DNA from: Nakaseomyces glabratus
Taxonomy: Eukaryota > Ascomycota > Saccharomycetes > Saccharomycetales > Saccharomycetaceae
Direction of reading: 5' to 3'
Assembly: GCF_010111755.1 (NCBI RefSeq)
Contig: NC_088962.1
Span: 310,001-374,000, forward strand
Length of the DNA: 64,000 bases
Position numbers and translations under genes: made by a program. Shown here piece by piece: positions 19,626 to 28,567 of the stretch (within the stretch, counting starts at the first letter, position 1; each line of letters begins with the position of its first letter). The notes beneath the pieces were generated by a model, which was not told the DNA's origin, did not search any database, and was given only the letters and a program-made list of their open reading frames with translations.

Positions 19626-20294
19626 ATGGGTGACAATACTATCGCAATCACTCTAAGAGTGAAGACACAGCAATCAGTTCTTTTGGATCAGCAATTGGAA
19701 GAAGGTGAGCTACCATTAAGGCAATGGAGAGTTGAAGTTTCCATGCTAGATAGGAATAAAGATGAAGTAAAAGCAGATATATTATCCTCAGTTACTTACC
19801 ACCTCCATCCCACGTTTGTGAAACCCAGAAGAAAGATGAAAACACCACCTTTTAGCTTAGAAGAAATAGGCTGGGGTGAATTTAGTATGACTTTGATGTG
19901 CAAATTTAGGCATAATGGCGGGGTTGTAAAAATTCAACATGAATTGGAATTTTCTGAAGATGCATACATAATAGATTACTCAGTCAATGTCCCTTATCTT
20001 AGTGAAGGTCCATTCTATTCTTTACTGGCACGACACTTTAATGTTATTCCCCAAAATTCAGTTCCAGTGGATAATAATATAAAGCAACTCCCGAAATGGG
20101 TCAAGACTTTACAATTACAAGACGAGGATACAATAAATGAACTGTTACAAAGGATACTTAGTAATGCAGCTGTTAAGAATTTTGTTAACAAAATCCCACG
20201 ACATGAGGAAGTGGTATTTTGTTTAGGAGAACTCCCAGACGAGTTAATGAATTCTCTGACTGAATATATGGAATCAACTGGCGATATAAAGTAA
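19626..20294 (+). CDS. SAS5: YEATS-domain subunit of SAS histone acetyltransferase, Sas5
   Basis: Sas5 joins Sas2 and Sas4 in the complex that acetylates histone H4 Lys16 and affects silencing boundaries. The preferred start is the ATG at 19626, giving MGDNTIAITLRVKTQQ, which aligns with the S. cerevisiae start; another in-frame ATG at 19605 would add seven residues. The product has 222 residues (S. cerevisiae 248). YEATS features are visible: LRVKTQQSVL, LRQWRVEVSMLD, YHLHPTFVKPRR and GWGEFSMTLMCKF. The C-terminal half is helical and ends earlier than in S. cerevisiae, whose tail is Gln-rich. It lies between AIM41 and STE4, as in YOR215C-YOR212W except for SPR2. Confidence 0.9.
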   Translation: MGDNTIAITLRVKTQQSVLLDQQLEEGELPLRQWRVEVSMLDRNKDEVKADILSSVTYHLHPTFVKPRRKMKTPPFSLEEIGWGEFSMTLMCKFRHNGGVVKIQHELEFSEDAYIIDYSVNVPYLSEGPFYSLLARHFNVIPQNSVPVDNNIKQLPKWVKTLQLQDEDTINELLQRILSNAAVKNFVNKIPRHEEVVFCLGELPDELMNSLTEYMESTGDIK

Positions 20295-20505
20295 AACTAT
20301 AACGATAATCATACATACACCACATTATTGCACTATTATTAACGTGACAAGTTTATTATTGATTCGGGATTTATTAAAATGTATTATGGTAAATGATGTT
20401 ATTAATAAACTGAATTCAAAAAAGGTTAGAACTCTTTGATTTTATTTTAATGTTGTCATAATTGTGAGAAATAAGATACAACAATACTATCTCATTCTTC
20501 TAACA

Positions 20506-21765
20506 CTAATGTGTCTTTGTTTTCTCATACTGAGGGGTCCACAGTTTTAAAGTTTGATCCCAAGAACCAGTACAAATGGCCATTCCATCGGGGCTACACT
20601 TGACACCAGCCAGCCTATTGCCATGTCCTTCTAGACTGTATACAACCTCACCCTTTAAAACATCCCAAACTTGGCAACCAAGGTTGATATAACAAGAATA
20701 CATAAGACGCCCAGAACCACTAAAATCAAGTGATATCACTCCTCGGTCCTCGAAATAATTTGTTGCCAAAGAAATGGGTGATTTTGGGGAACTACTGCTG
20801 CTTTGATACTCGTTAGAGTTCAAGAACACATTCTCCTTTTGAAGCGGGGAACCCCGGTCATTAATTGAATACAATGCTATTGTACAATCAGCCCTCAAAT
20901 CAAATAATGATATGGTACCATCGTCATTACCCACTGCAACTGAATTTCCATCTGGAAAGAATTTCAGACAATTGGAGTCGCAACTGCCAATTGAAAATTG
21001 CTGTACCGCTGAAGGTGATCTGACATCCCAGATAAAAGTGTATCCATCAGAACCACAAGAAGCAAACATATTGTTTTTGCTCAGATTGGTAACAGGGATT
21101 GATATTGCCAGAACATCTCCTAAATGATCCGAATACTCTCTAACTCTCTTTGCTTTAGGTATATCCCACAGGGCACAGGTCATATCACCACTCGATGTAA
21201 CCACACGGGACTCAGAGACAAATTCAACACCAGATATATACCCAGTATGACCTTTGAATATTGAGGTTACATTCTGCTGTACAGCACTACCTCGTGGCAT
21301 TCTATAAATTGTACAATTATTGTTAAGCCCAGCACTTGCAGCAAGAGCCCCACTTGGAGATAGTGCACATGTCAACACCCATTGTGAATCCAAAGGGATT
21401 GCGCTCCTCTTGAGTCCCGTCAAGCTATCCCATACAATCATAAATCCATCCTGACTCGCGCTCAAGATAAGTTTAGAGTCCCTACTCCATCTGAAATCGG
21501 CAATTTTGTTAGTATGACCTTTCAAAATGCCAACAGGTTTTAGGTTGATTGCCCCAGGCGTGATTGCCGGCACACTAGCCGTCATTTCCAACAAATTTGT
21601 ATCCTGTTTCCTAGCCTTGACTTTTTCAATTTGGTTCTGGAGATCTTTGGTTTCATTTCTGGCCTTTTCTATCTGCTCTTGTACCACTACTTTCAATTCA
21701 TCACTACTGTTATTGGACGTATTCAAATACTGGGAAATGATATTACCAGTACCAATAGTATTCAT
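20506..21765 (-). CDS. STE4: G-protein beta subunit of pheromone response, Ste4
   Basis: Ste4 pairs with Ste18 gamma and, once released from Gpa1, activates Ste5, Ste20 and Far1 in the mating pathway at the plasma membrane. The start is the ATG at 21763-21765 (MNTIGTGNII); the frame extends upstream only via TTG. The 419-residue product (S. cerevisiae 423) has an N-terminal helix for coiled coil with gamma (about 25-52), then seven WD repeats: LKGHTNKIADFRWSRDSKLI, LDSQWVLTCALSPSG, FKGHTGYISGVEF, YSDHLGDVLAI, CGSDGYTFIWD, GNDDGTISLFDL and LEGHGNRLAGVKCSPDG. A Ser-rich loop (QSSSSSPKSP) sits in the sixth to seventh repeat region, as in other Ste4 proteins. Confidence 0.97.
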   Translation of the reverse strand: MNTIGTGNIISQYLNTSNNSSDELKVVVQEQIEKARNETKDLQNQIEKVKARKQDTNLLEMTASVPAITPGAINLKPVGILKGHTNKIADFRWSRDSKLILSASQDGFMIVWDSLTGLKRSAIPLDSQWVLTCALSPSGALAASAGLNNNCTIYRMPRGSAVQQNVTSIFKGHTGYISGVEFVSESRVVTSSGDMTCALWDIPKAKRVREYSDHLGDVLAISIPVTNLSKNNMFASCGSDGYTFIWDVRSPSAVQQFSIGSCDSNCLKFFPDGNSVAVGNDDGTISLFDLRADCTIALYSINDRGSPLQKENVFLNSNEYQSSSSSPKSPISLATNYFEDRGVISLDFSGSGRLMYSCYINLGCQVWDVLKGEVVYSLEGHGNRLAGVKCSPDGMAICTGSWDQTLKLWTPQYEKTKTH

Positions 21766-22634
21766 GACCAAATCCAATGCAAAGAAAATAGGATACCCAA
21801 CACTATTAATACTTGGATTTTTTTTTTGATAATGTTAAGTACTCTAATAACTAGTATAGCTGTATATGCAATATTTGGGAATTAACCTGGAATACATATT
21901 TATAAGTAAACATGAGAAGATCGGTAGAAACAACAGCGATGCCATTGAACATATAATTCCTCAATTAATAAGGATAACAAAGAGTCATATTCGACCATAT
22001 TATCTCAACATTGTAGTTTAGTACAGTAGGGAACGAAAGGAATACAACGTCATAATATCACTCTAAGTTGAGGTAATCATTGTCTTCACAATGACAATCA
22101 CCTCAATGGATTGTTTGAGGAGTAACAGACTCTACAGCATGATTATTAAAGGGTCTGAACGAATGGTGTCAACATTCAGTTGGGGCTCAATGCCATATTT
22201 TCATATGTGACTCAACTGCTACAATATACTCTTGCGGGGCATTTAGCTTAACACATGGAAATCCTTACCAAGTAAAGTATTACAAATAGTGTGACAAGGG
22301 TTAAGAGTAACGGTCTCGCGACATATTTGGCCTTATAACAGTAGTAACCAGCAAGATCAGTTAACATAAGTTAAGCATTGCAATATTAGGCTAATTCACT
22401 TCTGTATTGTAATATGCCAGTTCGCTTATCGTCACTGGGTACCTCATCTCAAATTCATCCCGCAATCGAATCAGAAGGGTAATAACAACGGCAAGGACCA
22501 AATGCTCCACTGATGATTTTATATCTTTTCTATATTATCCTTATATATTATATAATTATATTAGTATATATATTACCGGTACATAAAGTAATACGCATTC
22601 CAGCTTACTTTGAAATAATATAACATTTTGCTAA
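21766..22634. promoter_or_regulatory. Divergent promoter STE4-MGM1
   Basis: This 869-base stretch drives STE4 leftward and MGM1 rightward. It contains a Gcn4/AP-1-type TGACTCA at 22208-22214 and a strongly AT-rich TATA-containing segment at about 22520-22580 near MGM1. No clear TGAAACA pheromone element was seen. No ORF or RNA gene was supported. Confidence 0.45.
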
Positions 22635-25310
22635 ATGCTGGTACGGTCATTGGGGTCGCAAGTTGTGCGAAGACAGATGGGGTTCAGTGTGCTCGGGGGA
22701 AGACCTGTGCAACAGTTATTGCTGCGGAGACTGTTTGCTGATGCACAAACTATAGGTAGATTTGGCCCCATTCAGAGGATGGTGTTTGAGTCGATACGGT
22801 TCCATCACCCTAAATTTACGCCGTTCCTGATTTGGAACAGCAAGAGGAATATATCTATTATTCCTAAGATTGTTGGGAAAGTAGTTCGTATACCCGTTTA
22901 TGTCGGTGGTGGTATGGCAGCGGCTGGTAGCTATATTGCATATAAACTTGAAGAGGCAAATACGTATACGAAGGACAAACTAGACAGGCTCAAAGATTTC
23001 TCCGATGCCGTCAAGGATAAACTTGGAGGAATATGGGGCCAAGAAGGAGATGGTAACAGTGGCAATAACAATAGTGATGGTACTCTGCCTACTGCTACCC
23101 TAATAGCTTCTTTGGTTGATGAAGATGAAGAAATGAACAAAAAGAACAGAGATGAACAGGAAGACGATGATGACGACGATGATGAATTTGATGAAGTTGA
23201 TAATACTCAGGATGAGATGCTTAATCTAACAAAACAAATGATTGAAATTAGATCTATACTAAATAAAGTTGACTCTGCATCAGCTAATTTGACTTTGCCT
23301 TCAATTGTTGTAATTGGATCACAATCATCGGGTAAGTCATCAGTACTCGAGTCCATTGTGGGTAGAGAATTCTTACCAAAAGGTAGTAATATGGTTACTA
23401 GAAGACCAATAGAACTCACTTTAGTTAACACACCAAATGTTCAGGAAACCACAGCTGATTTTCCGTCTCTACGGGTCTACAATATGAAGGACTTCAGAGA
23501 AGTCAAGAGAATGCTGACGGAATTGAACCTTGCTGTGCCTGCTTCAGAAGCTGTGTCGGAGGAACCCATTCAATTGACAATTAAATCCGCACATGTTCCT
23601 GATCTGTCGTTAGTGGATTTACCAGGTTACATTCAAGTCGAAGCTGCCGATCAACCTATGGAACTAAAGTCCAAAATTCGTATGCTTTGTGATAAATATC
23701 TAGCTGAACCAAATATTATATTAGCGATCTCTGCTGCTGATGTAGACTTAGCCAATAGCTCTGCTCTCCGCGCATCAAAAGTTGCTGATCCCCAAGGTTT
23801 GAGAACAATTGGTGTTATAACAAAACTAGATTTAGTGTCTGCAGAGGAGGCAAGAAAAATCTTAACTAATAGAAAATATCCACTTACCATGGGCTATGTG
23901 GGGGTGATAACTAAATCTCCAACCGGTTCCCAATTCCCTGGACTGTTTCACGATAACGCCAATCAAGGGATTGGTGGTATGTTCGGTAAAAAGAAAGCAA
24001 ATGATGATAACAACATTAATAAAACTGAACATGGAATTGGCATAAATCAGAATCTATCTAGACAATTTGAAAAAAGCTACTTTAAGGAAAACAAGAGGGT
24101 ATTCACCGACTGTCAAGTTTCTACGAAAAGATTAAGGGAAAAACTGATCAAGATATTGGAAATTTCTATGTCTAATGCTTTAGAACCTACCTCTACATTA
24201 ATACAACAAGAACTAGATGATACATCATATCTTTTTAAAGTCGAGTTTAATGATAGACAATTGACCCCCAAATCTTACCTATTGAACAACATCGATGTCT
24301 TGAAGTTAGCTATTAAGGAGTTTCAGGAAAATTTCCACAGAAATGAACTCAAGTCTATATTAAAGGCTAGCTTAGACCAAAAAATACTGGATTTCCTCGC
24401 CTCAAGATATTGGAAAGATGATAATTTAGTTGAGTTATCTAACACAAATGATAAAACCAATGAAAACGAAATGATGTATTGGCATAAAAAACTTGAGCTA
24501 GCATCCTCAGGTCTAACAAAGATAGGTATTGGAAGGATGTCTACTATGCTGGTTACAAATTCAATTTTGAAAGAACTTGATAATATTCTACAATCCACAC
24601 AACTGAAAAATCATGAGCTTATCAAAGAGCTGGTAACTAATACAGCTATAACTGTGCTCAACTCCAAATACTATTCAACTGCTGATCAAGTTGAGAATTG
24701 TATTAAGCCATTTAAATACGAGATTGATTTAGATGAGAGGGATTGGAGTTTGGCCAAAAAACACTCAACACAGCTCATTAAAGAAGAGCTTAGACAATGT
24801 ACAGAGCGTTTTGAGGCAATTAAGAATATCGTCGGTAGTAAGAAATTACAACATGTAATGTCACACCTCCAACAAGATCCCACCAAGCAGGAAACTCTCG
24901 GGATGTCTAAACTACTACTTGAACGAGGGTCGGAGGCTCTGTTTTTGGATAAGAGGGCACAGATACTGAACTTCAGACTAAAGATGTTAAAGAACAAGTG
25001 TCGTTCAACAAGCGACAAGGATAAATGTCCTGAAGTTTTCCTGAGTGCTGTCAGTGATAAACTAGCATCCACAGCTGTACTATTTTTAAATGTCGAGCTT
25101 TTGAGTGATTTTTTCTATAACTTCCCTATCGAATTGGATAAGCGGTTGAACCAGCTAGGTGAAGAACAAATAGAAATGTTTGCGAAGGAAGATCCTAAGA
25201 TTTCCAGACATATTGAATTGCAAAAACGCAAAGAGCTTTTGGAGCTGGCTTTGGAGAAGATAGACTCCATTCTTGTATTTAAGAAATCCTATAAAGCAAA
25301 GAGAACATAG
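22635..25310 (+). CDS. MGM1: Mitochondrial dynamin-like GTPase Mgm1 (OPA1 homologue)
   Basis: Mgm1 drives inner-membrane fusion and cristae shape. The 891-residue product has a basic presequence, a membrane segment at about 83-103 (VVRIPVYVGGGMAAAGSYIAY), and an Ala/Thr/Leu segment near 150-160 (TATLIASLV) at the place where the rhomboid protease Pcp1 cuts to make the short form. A very acidic stretch follows at about 163-198, then the dynamin GTPase with P-loop GSQSSGKSS at 228-236, the switch DLPGYIQ, and TKLDLV for base recognition. Middle and assembly regions continue to the end. Cleavage is inferred from family knowledge. It is convergent with RPB10, as in YOR211C/YOR210W. Confidence 0.96.
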   Translation: MLVRSLGSQVVRRQMGFSVLGGRPVQQLLLRRLFADAQTIGRFGPIQRMVFESIRFHHPKFTPFLIWNSKRNISIIPKIVGKVVRIPVYVGGGMAAAGSYIAYKLEEANTYTKDKLDRLKDFSDAVKDKLGGIWGQEGDGNSGNNNSDGTLPTATLIASLVDEDEEMNKKNRDEQEDDDDDDDEFDEVDNTQDEMLNLTKQMIEIRSILNKVDSASANLTLPSIVVIGSQSSGKSSVLESIVGREFLPKGSNMVTRRPIELTLVNTPNVQETTADFPSLRVYNMKDFREVKRMLTELNLAVPASEAVSEEPIQLTIKSAHVPDLSLVDLPGYIQVEAADQPMELKSKIRMLCDKYLAEPNIILAISAADVDLANSSALRASKVADPQGLRTIGVITKLDLVSAEEARKILTNRKYPLTMGYVGVITKSPTGSQFPGLFHDNANQGIGGMFGKKKANDDNNINKTEHGIGINQNLSRQFEKSYFKENKRVFTDCQVSTKRLREKLIKILEISMSNALEPTSTLIQQELDDTSYLFKVEFNDRQLTPKSYLLNNIDVLKLAIKEFQENFHRNELKSILKASLDQKILDFLASRYWKDDNLVELSNTNDKTNENEMMYWHKKLELASSGLTKIGIGRMSTMLVTNSILKELDNILQSTQLKNHELIKELVTNTAITVLNSKYYSTADQVENCIKPFKYEIDLDERDWSLAKKHSTQLIKEELRQCTERFEAIKNIVGSKKLQHVMSHLQQDPTKQETLGMSKLLLERGSEALFLDKRAQILNFRLKMLKNKCRSTSDKDKCPEVFLSAVSDKLASTAVLFLNVELLSDFFYNFPIELDKRLNQLGEEQIEMFAKEDPKISRHIELQKRKELLELALEKIDSILVFKKSYKAKRT

Positions 25311-25723
25311 AGTAATCATAAATAATAGTTATGTAAATATGTTCACATGTTAGAATGTTGATGAAGAATCCCAATTTTTGTGTATTCCTTCTTTTAATTC
25401 TATAGGTATAGAGACCAATGACTTAATATATTATACAAATGAAATAAAAAATAATAATATAAAGCAAATGATACACTTGCTTCCTGGGGATGAGACAAGA
25501 ACCTCTTCATCAACAAAAATTACCTAAACGCGTTATGTATACACCCGCCAATTACATCATGGCGTGAATAGTGTAATCTAGTTCCCATCTGAAAAAGACT
25601 ATTTTTACCCCATCATTATCCAGCAAACGTGTCTATTAATGCTTTGAGTGTATTTTATGTGCAATTTTATTTTGGTTGTTTGGTTGTTTGGCTGTGATAT
25701 TAGAATGAGAACTTTCTAGTGAT
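25311..25723. other. Convergent intergenic region MGM1-RPB10
   Basis: This 413-base region receives two 3' ends. A lone ACGCGT at 25528-25533 is outside any promoter and probably chance. No gene or repeat of note. Confidence 0.5.
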
Positions 25724-25936
25724 TCAATCTCTCTTTTCCAATGGGTTGTATCTCAAAAACTTTTCAATCAAATCAACATGTGTTAGAATCATTCTTCTAC
25801 AACAGTATCTCTTCAGACCAAGACGAGATAGAGCAGTACCTTCATCGAGCTCATCTTCTTGCAACATGTTCAAGTAACTCTCCCATTTGTCACCAACAAC
25901 TTTCCCACAAGAGAAACATCTAACTGGAACAATCAT
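25724..25936 (-). CDS. RPB10: Shared RNA polymerase I/II/III subunit Rpb10 (ABC10-beta)
   Basis: Rpb10 is a small zinc-binding subunit common to all three nuclear RNA polymerases. The product has 70 residues, the full family length. The atypical zinc motif CFSCGK near the N-terminus (Cys7, Cys10) and RYCCRRM (two Cys near 45-46) are intact, as is the conserved [12 protein letters not shown] start. ATG at 25934-25936. It lies between MGM1 and NPT1, as YOR210W does. Confidence 0.98.
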   Translation of the reverse strand: MIVPVRCFSCGKVVGDKWESYLNMLQEDELDEGTALSRLGLKRYCCRRMILTHVDLIEKFLRYNPLEKRD

Positions 25937-26721
25937 CTTCGCTTTCTACCACTCAGCTAAGTTCACCTACTCAAACAACACTGAAACAATAAATAGCCAG
26001 AAACTTCGTATCCTTTTAAGCTACTATGTCCTTTTGAGCTTATGCTCATCGCTTGCATTTTTTGGGTTTTTGATTTATTTTTGACAAAAAATTTTCAATA
26101 CGTAACTAGCGATGTCTCTGCCAAAGCTATGTTTGATGAGCTGCGATTTACATACTAGTAATAGTTATACAAATTCATCAAAGTAGTCTATTTTACGCTA
26201 TTTAGCGGATAATAGTTTCTTGTGTATTTTCCATCTAACAGACAATATTTTATGATATATTTGTTATTATTCAATAGTTTTTCAAAAGCGTATTATTTAG
26301 TTTTTTGTAGCTGGTTGAGAATTTAAAAGCAATGGTTCTATTGTATTTGATGACAAGTTGGTGCCTAAAAATTTGTTGTTGCATTTAATGGGATTCGTTT
26401 GACGTTCCGTGGTGGGTACTTCCGGAGTGGATCCTTGACTTTGTTTTCAGCTTTTAATTTTTTTTTTTAATTTCCACATATTTATTGAATTTTAAATTAA
26501 ATAGTATTTATTCTGCTTATCTAAATACTTAATAGGGTACTTGTTAATAGGCTGTTAGTTTTTTAGTGTAGGTTTATTTTCGTTATTGTTGTAAGTATTT
26601 TTTAGTTGCAGTCTTTTCTGTTATATTTCTTCCTTTATGCAGTTATTTGTTTATTCTTTGAAGTTAAGTTTAACGCAAAAATACAATAACAGCATTATAC
26701 AAATACGCTCATAACCGACAA
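25937..26721. promoter_or_regulatory. Divergent promoter RPB10-NPT1 with PAC and RRPE
   Basis: A PAC core CTCATCGC at 26045-26052, reading GCGATGAG toward RPB10 about 109 bases upstream, is followed by an RRPE-like AAAAAATTTTCA ending at 26097. This pair is the classic ribosome and polymerase biogenesis promoter and fits RPB10. The NPT1-proximal part (about 26150-26700) is strongly T-rich on the plus strand, including a T run near 26457-26468. Confidence 0.7.
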
Positions 26722-28017
26722 ATGTCAAGCATGACTCCTGCCATTACGTCCTTATTGGACACCGACATGTACAAGATTACCATGCATGCTGCAGTTTTCA
26801 CTAACTTCCCAGATGCTAGAGTAGTCTACAAGTTCACCAATAGGACTGCACAATTTCATTTCAACAAGAGAGCAGTCGATTGGATCAAAGAGCAGTTTAG
26901 GCTACTAGGCGACCTCACGTTTACACACGATGATGTTGAGTATTTAGCTCGTGAGATTCCCTTTTTGCCTGCAAAATATCTTCATTACATTGAGAATGGG
27001 TTCACTTTGAAGCCTGATGAACAAATAGAACTAGACTGCCAGGAGATAAAAGGTAAAGAAGACCAATATGACCTTCATATCCTAGTGAAAGGTCTGTGGA
27101 TTGACACTATCCTTTACGAGATTCCAATACTGGCTTTATTGTCTGAGGCTTACTTCAAATTTGTTGACACTGACTGGGATTATGAGAACCAACTATCTAA
27201 CGCCAAAGAAAAGGCCCTAAGATTATTCGAAAACAACCTATCCTTTAGCGAATTTGGAACTAGACGTCGTAGGTCTTTCAAGACTCAAGATTTGGTCATG
27301 GAAGGTATCATGCAAGCTGTGAAGGAAAATCCTGAGAAATACAGGCCGTTGCTTTTGGGTACCTCTAACATTTTATTCGCTAAGAAGTACGGAGTCAAAC
27401 CAATTGGTACAGTCGCCCATGAATGGATCATGGGTATAGCATCCATCACTGGCGATTATCCAGAGACTAACAGAATTGCCATGGATTACTGGATTAAGAC
27501 ATTTGGCAAAGAGCATGCAGGCCTTGCCTTGACTGATACCTTTGGTACCGACGACTTCTTAAAAAGCTTCAAGCCTCCATATTCCGATTATTACATTGGT
27601 GTTAGACAAGATTCTGGAGATCCAATAAAATACACAGAAAAGATTGCACACCATTTCCATGATGTACTGAAACTACCAAAATTCTCTAAATTCATATGTT
27701 ACTCAGACTCGCTTAATATTGACAAAGCTATCGAATATGGAAAGGTTGCAGAGGCTCATGGCATAAAGTCCACCTTTGGCATAGGTACAAATTTTACGAA
27801 TGATTTCCACAAAAAGTCCGATCCTTCTGTCAAAAGTGCACCATTAAATATTGTTATTAAACTACTAGAAGTGAATGGTAACCACTCAATTAAGATTTCA
27901 GATAATGCAGGTAAAAATATGGGTGACCCAGATACTGTAAAAAAAGTAAAGGAACAACTGGGATATGTTGAACGTCAATGGGCTGGAGGTAATGAAGCCC
28001 ATCGTTCTGCTGCATGA
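26722..28017 (+). CDS. NPT1: Nicotinate phosphoribosyltransferase Npt1
   Basis: Npt1 converts nicotinic acid and PRPP to nicotinate mononucleotide, the first step of the Preiss-Handler NAD salvage pathway, supplying NAD to Sir2. The 431-residue product (S. cerevisiae 429) aligns throughout: SLLDTDMYKITMHAAVF, FGTRRRRS, LLGTSNILFAKKYG, GTVAHEWIMG, LTDTFGTDDF, YIGVRQDSGDP and GIGTNFTNDF. These contain the conserved substrate-binding loops and the His of the AHEW segment. In C. glabrata, which lacks de novo NAD synthesis, this enzyme is essential for use of nicotinic acid; that matters here only if the species guess is right. Confidence 0.98.
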   Translation: MSSMTPAITSLLDTDMYKITMHAAVFTNFPDARVVYKFTNRTAQFHFNKRAVDWIKEQFRLLGDLTFTHDDVEYLAREIPFLPAKYLHYIENGFTLKPDEQIELDCQEIKGKEDQYDLHILVKGLWIDTILYEIPILALLSEAYFKFVDTDWDYENQLSNAKEKALRLFENNLSFSEFGTRRRRSFKTQDLVMEGIMQAVKENPEKYRPLLLGTSNILFAKKYGVKPIGTVAHEWIMGIASITGDYPETNRIAMDYWIKTFGKEHAGLALTDTFGTDDFLKSFKPPYSDYYIGVRQDSGDPIKYTEKIAHHFHDVLKLPKFSKFICYSDSLNIDKAIEYGKVAEAHGIKSTFGIGTNFTNDFHKKSDPSVKSAPLNIVIKLLEVNGNHSIKISDNAGKNMGDPDTVKKVKEQLGYVERQWAGGNEAHRSAA

Positions 28018-28567
28018 TGAACACTAGAAGAAATCTTATATGTTAAACATTACTTTTTATAATACATTGTACCTATATTAGTTGCTGAAAATCCCTGTTA
28101 TTGAAAATTATTTACTGTCTCATTTATTTCTGTTATTTGTTATACTGTAGTATTTTGGATTATTTCTTAACGTTAACCTTAAACAAAAAAAATACTTGGA
28201 TTAGTACATTCATATCAAACTATATTTGCGATATTATAATCAAATATGCAGTTCAGATTGCCTATATTTGATGTAACACTATAGTACTCTAGTATTAAAT
28301 TGAAAAAGGGCAACAAGAAATAACAAACATTAAATAAATGATCTATCTATATTCTTTATGTAAACAATTAATGCTTTCAATTAAAATGATCTGGTTTGCT
28401 CACGTTAAATACGCAGCATCACATATTTGAACATGCTAGCTTTTCGAGCGAATAATCGAATTATAGGAAAATTCATAAATAAAATAACCAATATTAGATA
28501 AACTAATATCTATAATATCATTCACATTATCGATATGTTGCATATGACAAGACCTTTGTCTGCAAAG
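28018..28567. other. Convergent intergenic region NPT1-PTP2
   Basis: This 550-base AT-rich region receives the 3' ends of NPT1 and PTP2. No ORF, RNA or repeat was recognised. Confidence 0.5.

Noticed and set aside
25741..26084. Plus-strand ORFs overlapping RPB10 and its promoter
   Set aside because: They are complementary to the conserved RPB10 coding sequence or to the PAC/RRPE promoter and have no recognisable domain.
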